Positions 39,968-44,368 of a stretch of DNA of 44,368 bases are shown here, in pieces. The stretch comes from Sulfuritalea sp. (lineage in GTDB: Bacteria; Pseudomonadota; Gammaproteobacteria; Burkholderiales; Rhodocyclaceae). The stretch is from NCBI GenBank assembly GCA_016716965.1, contig JADJUP010000055.1:1-44368 (forward strand), read 5' to 3'. Position 1 is the stretch's first letter. Each line of letters opens with the position of its first letter. The notes under the pieces are model-generated. The model made no database searches. It saw nothing but the letters and a program-made list of their open reading frames with translations, and was not told the DNA's origin. Position numbers and translations under genes: made by a program.

Positions 39968-42900
39968 TTACATCGATCGCCGGTACTGCCCGCCCACCAG
40001 GTACAGCGCATCCGAAATCTGCCCCAGCGAGCAATGGCGCACGGCTTCCATCATCACGGCGAAGACGTTGCCGTTGTCGATCACGGCCTGGCGCAGCTTC
40101 GCCAGCGAGGCCTCGGCCTGGCCGGCGTTGCGCTGCTGGAAGTCCTTGAGGCGCGTGAGCTGCGACTGCTTCTCGCCTTCGGTCGAACGCGCCAGTTCGA
40201 TCTCGCTGGCAACGCCCGAGCCATGCGGATTGAGGAAGGTGTTGACGCCGATGATGGGGTAGGAGCCGTCGTGCTTCTTGTGCTCGTAGTGCATCGACTC
40301 TTCCTGGATCTTGCCGCGCTGGTAGCCGGTTTCCATGGCGCCGAGCACGCCGCCGCGGCTGGCGATGGCTTCGAATTCTTTCAATACAGCCTCTTCCACC
40401 AAGTCGGTCAGTTCCTCGATGATGAAGGCGCCCTGGTTCGGGTTCTCGTTCTTCGCCACGCCCCATTCGCGGTTGATGACGAGCTGGATCGCCATGGCGC
40501 GGCGCACGCTTTCCTCAGTCGGCGTGGTGATGGCTTCGTCGTAGGCGTTGGTGTGCAAGCTGTTGCAGTTGTCGTAGATGGCGATCAGGGCCTGCAGCGT
40601 GGTGCGGATGTCGTTGAAGTCCATCTCCTGCGCATGCAGCGAGCGGCCGGAAGTCTGGATGTGGTACTTCAACTTTTGCGAACGCTCGTTGGCACCGTAG
40701 CGGTTCTTCATCGCCACGGCCCAGATGCGGCGCGCAACGCGGCCGATTACCGAATACTCCGGGTCCATGCCGTTGCTGAAGAAGAAGGACAGATTGGCAG
40801 CAAAGTCGTCGATGTGCATGCCGCGCGCCAGATAGGTCTCGACGTAGGTGAAACCGTTGGCCAGCGTGAAGGCAAGCTGGCTGATCGGGTTCGCGCCGGC
40901 TTCGGCGATGTGGTAGCCGGAGATCGAGACCGAGTAAAAATTGCGGATCTGGTTATGGACGAAGAACTCGGCGATGTCGCCCATCATTTTCAGCGCGAAC
41001 TCGGTCGAGAAAATGCAGGTGTTCTGGCCCTGGTCTTCCTTGAGGATGTCGGCCTGCACCGTGCCGCGCACCGAGGACAGCGTCCAGGCGCGGATCTTGT
41101 CGGCTTCGTCCTCGGTCGCATCGCGGCCGTTCTGGGTGCGGAACTTCTCTATCTGCTGATCGATGGCGGCATTGAGGAACATGGCCAGGATCATCGGTGC
41201 CGGACCGTTGATGGTCATCGACACCGAGGTTGCCGGATCGCACAGGTCGAAGCCCGAATACAGCACCTTGAGGTCGTCCAGCGTGGCGATCGAGACGCCC
41301 GAGTTGCCGACCTTGCCGTAGATGTCCGGGCGCGGATCGGGGTCGCAGCCGTAGAGCGTGACCGAATCGAAGGCCGTGGACAGGCGCTTGGCCGGCATGT
41401 CTTCGGAAACCTTGAGGAAACGCTTGTTGGTGCGGAAGGCATCGCCCTCGCCGGCAAACATGCGCGTCGGATCCTCGTTCTCGCGCTTGAAGGCGAACAC
41501 GCCGGCGGTGAACGGGAAGGATCCCGGCACGTTCTCGCGCATCAGGAACTTGAGCAGCTCGCCCTCGTCGTCGAAACGCGGTAGCGCCACTTTGCGGATT
41601 TTTGTGCCGGATAGTGTTTCGTGGATCAGCCCGGTGCGGATTTCCTTGTCGCGGATTTTCACCACGTATTCGTCGCCGGCATAGGCCTTCTTCATGTCCG
41701 GCCACATCGCCAGCAGCTTGCGCGCATGGGGCGTTAACTGGCCGTCCTTCCAGGCGATCAGTTCGTCGAAGTCGGCGGCGTTCTTCTTGCAGCTATCGAA
41801 GATGGCCTTGGCGGTTTTCAACGACTGCCGCTCGCGCGCCAGCAGCGCCTGCTCGGCGATCAGGTGGTGATAACCGCGCAGCGCATCGGCAATGTCGGCC
41901 AGGTAGCGCACCCGGTCCGCCGGCACGATGGCGCGGCCGGCCGAGGAGTGCTTGACGTTAACTGCCGGCAGCTCACTCTTGCCGAACTTCAGGCCGCGCT
42001 CGGCCAGGCGCGGCGCCAGCGCCTGGTACAGCGCAGTAATCCCGTCGTCGTTGAAGCGCGCCGCCATGGTGCCGAACACGGGCATGTCGTCGGTGTTCTC
42101 GCCGAAGCGCTCACGGTTGCGCTGGTATTGCTTGCGCACATCGCGCAGCGCATCCTCCGCGCCCTTGCGGTCGAACTTGTTGATCGCGACAAAGTCGGCA
42201 AAGTCGAGCATATCGATCTTTTCCAGCTGCGAGGCCGCGCCGAACTCCGGCGTCATGACGTAGAGAGAAACATCGACCAGCGGCACGATGGCCGCATCGC
42301 CCTGGCCGATGCCGGATGTCTCGACCACGATCAGGTCGAAGCCGGACACCTTGCAGGCGGCGATCACGTCGGGCAGCGCCTTGGCTGACCTCGCTGCCGG
42401 CCTCGCGGGTGGCCAGCGAGCGCATGTAGATGTTCGGGTGCTGGATCGCGTTCATGCGGATGCGGTCGCCCAGCAGCGCGCCGCCGGTGCGCTTGCGCGA
42501 GGGGTCGATGGAAATCACCGCGATCTTCTGGCTGTCGGCCTGGTCGAGGCGGAAGCGGCGGATCAGTTCGTCGGTCAGCGAGCTCTTGCCGGCGCCGCCG
42601 GTGCCGGTGATGCCGAGGGTGGGAACTGCCATCGGGACCTTCGCCGTGTCGCCAGCGCCGACTTTTTCAAGCAGCGCCTTCTTCGCCTTCTCCGGCCAAG
42701 CCCCGTTTTCCAGCGCGGTGATGATCTGCGCCAGTTGCGCAGGCGCTCCGCGCCGTCCTTCACTTCCAGCGCTTTAAGATCCTGCGGCGCGCGCTTGCTG
42801 ATGTCGTGGTCGCAGCGCATCACCATGTCGTTGATCATGCCCTGCAGGCCCATCTTCTGGCCGTCCTGCACCGAGTACAGATGCGCCACGCCGTAGTCAT

Positions 42901-43282
42901 GCAGTTCCTTCATCTCGGCCGGCACGATCACGCCGCCGCCGCCGCCGAAGACCTGGATGCTTTCGCCGCCTCTGGCTTTAAGCAGATCGATCATGTACTT
43001 GAAGAACTCGACATGGCCGCCCTGGTAGGAAGACACCGCGATGCCTTGGACATCTTCCTGCAGAGCTGCGTTGACGATCTCCTCGACCGAGCGGTTATGG
43101 CCGAGATGGATCACCTCGACACCGGTCGCCTGCAGGATGCGGCGCATGATGTTGATCGAGGCATCGTGGCCATCGAACAGCGAAGTGGCGGTGACGAAGC
43201 GCACCTTGTGCTTGGGTTTGTAGGGCACCAGCTTGGCGGGCGAATTGGGAACTGAATTGGGAACTGAGCTGAGATCGGTCAT
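39968..43282 (-). CDS. icmF: Fused isobutyryl-CoA mutase IcmF (two frameshifts)
   Basis: IcmF is an adenosylcobalamin enzyme that interconverts isobutyryl-CoA and butyryl-CoA; it fuses a B12 domain, a MeaI-type G-protein chaperone and the mutase barrel. The B12 motif is FDGHDASINIM (His39 the cobalt ligand), the P-loop GTGGAGKSS lies near 226-234, G-protein motifs include ETSGIGQGDA and NKFDRKG, and the barrel carries DPDPRPDIYGKVGNSGVS and SGYHIAEAGANPISQLAFT. ATG 43282 follows CGGAGCC. Breaks: near 42741 one G is missing (RL-AQLAQIITAL expected), and near 42380 one G is extra (EVSQ-ALPDV). They offset each other; the corrected length is about 1104 residues. Copy 7 of the dispersed repeat encodes VGAGDTA in the linker before the G domain. 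Confidence 0.92.
42643..42663 (+). repeat. Dispersed 21-base repeat, copy 7 (in icmF)
   Basis: It is an exact copy of the consensus GCCGTGTCGCCAGCGCCGAC+T followed by TTTT, antisense to icmF. The gene reads it as VGAGDTA in the linker between the B12 and G-protein domains. Confidence 0.85.
43242..43265. repeat. Two perfect tandem 12-base repeats in the icmF start region
   Basis: GAATTGGGAACT occurs twice head to tail. On the coding strand it gives the repeated residues SVPN-SVPN between codons 6 and 14, in frame (12 bases = 4 codons), so copy-number change would not break the gene. Confidence 0.8.
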
Positions 43283-43368
43283 GGCAAGGGCTCCGGTAGG
43301 CGCAACAGTGCTTGCATCATAGGCAATGCATCTTGATCCCGCCATGACACAAGACGACGATAACTATG

Positions 43369-43385
43369 CATAATCTGCCATTATG
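43369..43385. promoter_or_regulatory. Inverted repeat CATAAT-N5-ATTATG at the AraC-type gene start
   Basis: Perfect 6-base arms (43369-43374 and 43380-43385) are separated by CTGCC. The right arm includes the ATG start of the AraC-type regulator, in the 100-base gap shared with divergent icmF. It could be an autoregulatory site, but AraC-family sites are more often direct repeats. Confidence 0.35.
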
Positions 43386-44368
43386 GCTGTCAAATCCATA
43401 CCCTCCCACAAACCGGCGGGAAGCCCCTCCACAGTCGCCATAGGCTTCGTCAGCGGCATATTGTCGGGAGTTTCGCGGGCAGGATTGGTACCGGAAACCC
43501 TCCTGGACCATGCAGAAATTGCCACCCAACTCCTGCACGACCGTACGGCCCGCGTTCCCGTCGCGCGCTATGCCGCGCTCTACCGCCTGATCAACGAGAG
43601 CCTCGACGACGAGGGTTTCGCGCTGTTTTCGCGGCCCCTGCATCGCGGCAGTTTCGAGTTCCTCTGTCGTGCCGTCCTTTCCGCGGCCAACCTGAAAGAA
43701 GCGCTGGAACGCATCGCGCGCTTCCTGCACGTGGTCCTCGACGACCTCGATGTCGAGCTGGAAACCAGCGGTCGCGCGGCGGTGATCGTCATCAGCGAAG
43801 ACCAGGCGCTGCCGGTCGGTCCGGCCGGACGCGTGTTTGCCTTCGAATGGCTGCTGCGCATGATCCACGGCCTGGCCGCCTGGCTGGTGGCGCATCCGCT
43901 GTCGCTCGACGAAGTGTCTTTTCCCTATCCACCGCCGCTGCATGCCGCCGACTACGAATTGGTCTTCGCCCCGCGCTACACCTTCGACGCGCCGCGCCTC
44001 GAAGCGCGCTTCCCCGCCGAATGGCTGACCCTGCCGGTGCGCCGCGACGAAGCGGCACTGCGCGTATTCCTCGCCGATGCGCCGGCCAGCATCACCACGC
44101 TCTACCGCCGCGATCGCGCGCTGAGTCTGCGCGTGCGCGAACACTTGCGCGCCGCCTTGCCCGAACACCTGGCTTTGCCGGCAATCGCACGGCGCCTGTT
44201 CCTCTCGCCGCGCACCCTGCACCGCCGCCTGGAAGACGAAGGCACCAGCTTTCGCGCGGTCAAGGATGGCCTGCGCCGCGAACTGGCCACCGGACTGGCT
44301 GACGCAAGACCGCGCGCCCCTCTCGGCCGCATCGGCGCCGATCTGGGCTTTGCCGACGCCGCCGCCTT
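43383..44368 (+). CDS. AraC-family transcriptional regulator (runs off the window)
   Basis: The open frame runs from ATG 43383 to the last base without a stop (about 328 codons visible). The first ~200 residues resemble the arabinose-binding-like domain of OruR/VirF-type regulators, with ALYRLINESLDDEGFALFSR and AFEWLLRMIHGLAAWLVAHP. The C-terminal HTH shows LPAIARRLFLSPRTLHRRLE, then the second-helix segment PLGRIGADLGFADAAA. No clear ribosome site precedes the ATG. It is divergent from icmF across 100 bases, so control of icmF in response to an acyl or amino-acid-derived metabolite is a reasonable inference. The last ~20 residues are missing from the window. Confidence 0.85.
   Translation, partial: MAVKSIPSHKPAGSPSTVAIGFVSGILSGVSRAGLVPETLLDHAEIATQLLHDRTARVPVARYAALYRLINESLDDEGFALFSRPLHRGSFEFLCRAVLSAANLKEALERIARFLHVVLDDLDVELETSGRAAVIVISEDQALPVGPAGRVFAFEWLLRMIHGLAAWLVAHPLSLDEVSFPYPPPLHAADYELVFAPRYTFDAPRLEARFPAEWLTLPVRRDEAALRVFLADAPASITTLYRRDRALSLRVREHLRAALPEHLALPAIARRLFLSPRTLHRRLEDEGTSFRAVKDGLRRELATGLADARPRAPLGRIGADLGFADAAA

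Noticed and set aside
39563..41584. A 673-codon plus-strand open frame opposite icmF
   Set aside because: Its composition is a shadow of icmF. The first part (from about 39806) looks slightly protein-like, but it has no ribosome site, no recognisable domain and runs straight into antisense icmF.
43242..43265. CRISPR-like array
   Set aside because: There are only two 12-base tandem units with no spacers, inside a coding region; no cas gene is present in the window.

Overview
The window is bacterial, GC-rich chromosomal DNA from a betaproteobacterium, most probably Rhodocyclales or a near relative. I base this on the tRNA/tuf/secE/nusG/rpl/rpo gene order, a PhaM-type PHA granule protein, a fused IcmF mutase, a fused indolepyruvate oxidoreductase and a Liv-type ABC transporter joined to acyl-CoA ligases. 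This placement is inference; no marker search was possible. No insertion sequence, prophage or CRISPR array is visible.

Layout. (1) Positions 1-15042, all minus strand, hold one transcription/translation locus. In transcription order it reads tRNA-Tyr, tRNA-Gly, tRNA-Thr, tuf, tRNA-Trp, secE, nusG, rplK, rplA, rplJ, rplL, rpoB, rpoC, rpsL, rpsG and the start of fusA. A near-consensus sigma-70 promoter lies just before tRNA-Tyr, and hairpin attenuators lie between rplL/rpoB, rpoC/rpsL and rpsG/fusA. (2) Positions 15196-22035 hold, on the plus strand, an FAD-linked oxidase translationally coupled to a fused indolepyruvate:ferredoxin oxidoreductase, then an orphan ParA-like ATPase and phaM; a LuxR-type response regulator lies on the minus strand. 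(3) Positions 22069-32615, minus strand, hold an apparent nine-gene operon: acyl-CoA synthetase, LivG, LivH, LivM, substrate-binding protein, LivF, a phenylacetate-CoA-ligase-like protein, an alpha-methylacyl-CoA-racemase-like CoA-transferase and an AEC permease. A Crp/Fnr regulator is transcribed divergently from an overlapping promoter region. The set looks like uptake and CoA activation of an aromatic or branched carboxylic acid. (4) Positions 33492-39693, minus strand, hold a 3-hydroxyacyl-CoA dehydrogenase, a DUF3301 protein, and a PhnD-like binding protein coupled to a multi-PAS GGDEF-EAL protein. (5) Positions 39968-44368 hold icmF and a divergent AraC-type regulator that runs off the end.

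Two things stand out. First, a 21-base dispersed repeat (core GCCGTGTCGCCAGCGCCGAC, then T) occurs seven times; three copies are identical. Copies lie in intergenic leaders and tails and also inside genes, mostly at inter-domain linkers and in more than one reading frame. Second, nine small indels break seven otherwise well-conserved genes, including essential rpoC. This is best explained by uncorrected sequencing or assembly errors, so these genes are probably intact in the organism.
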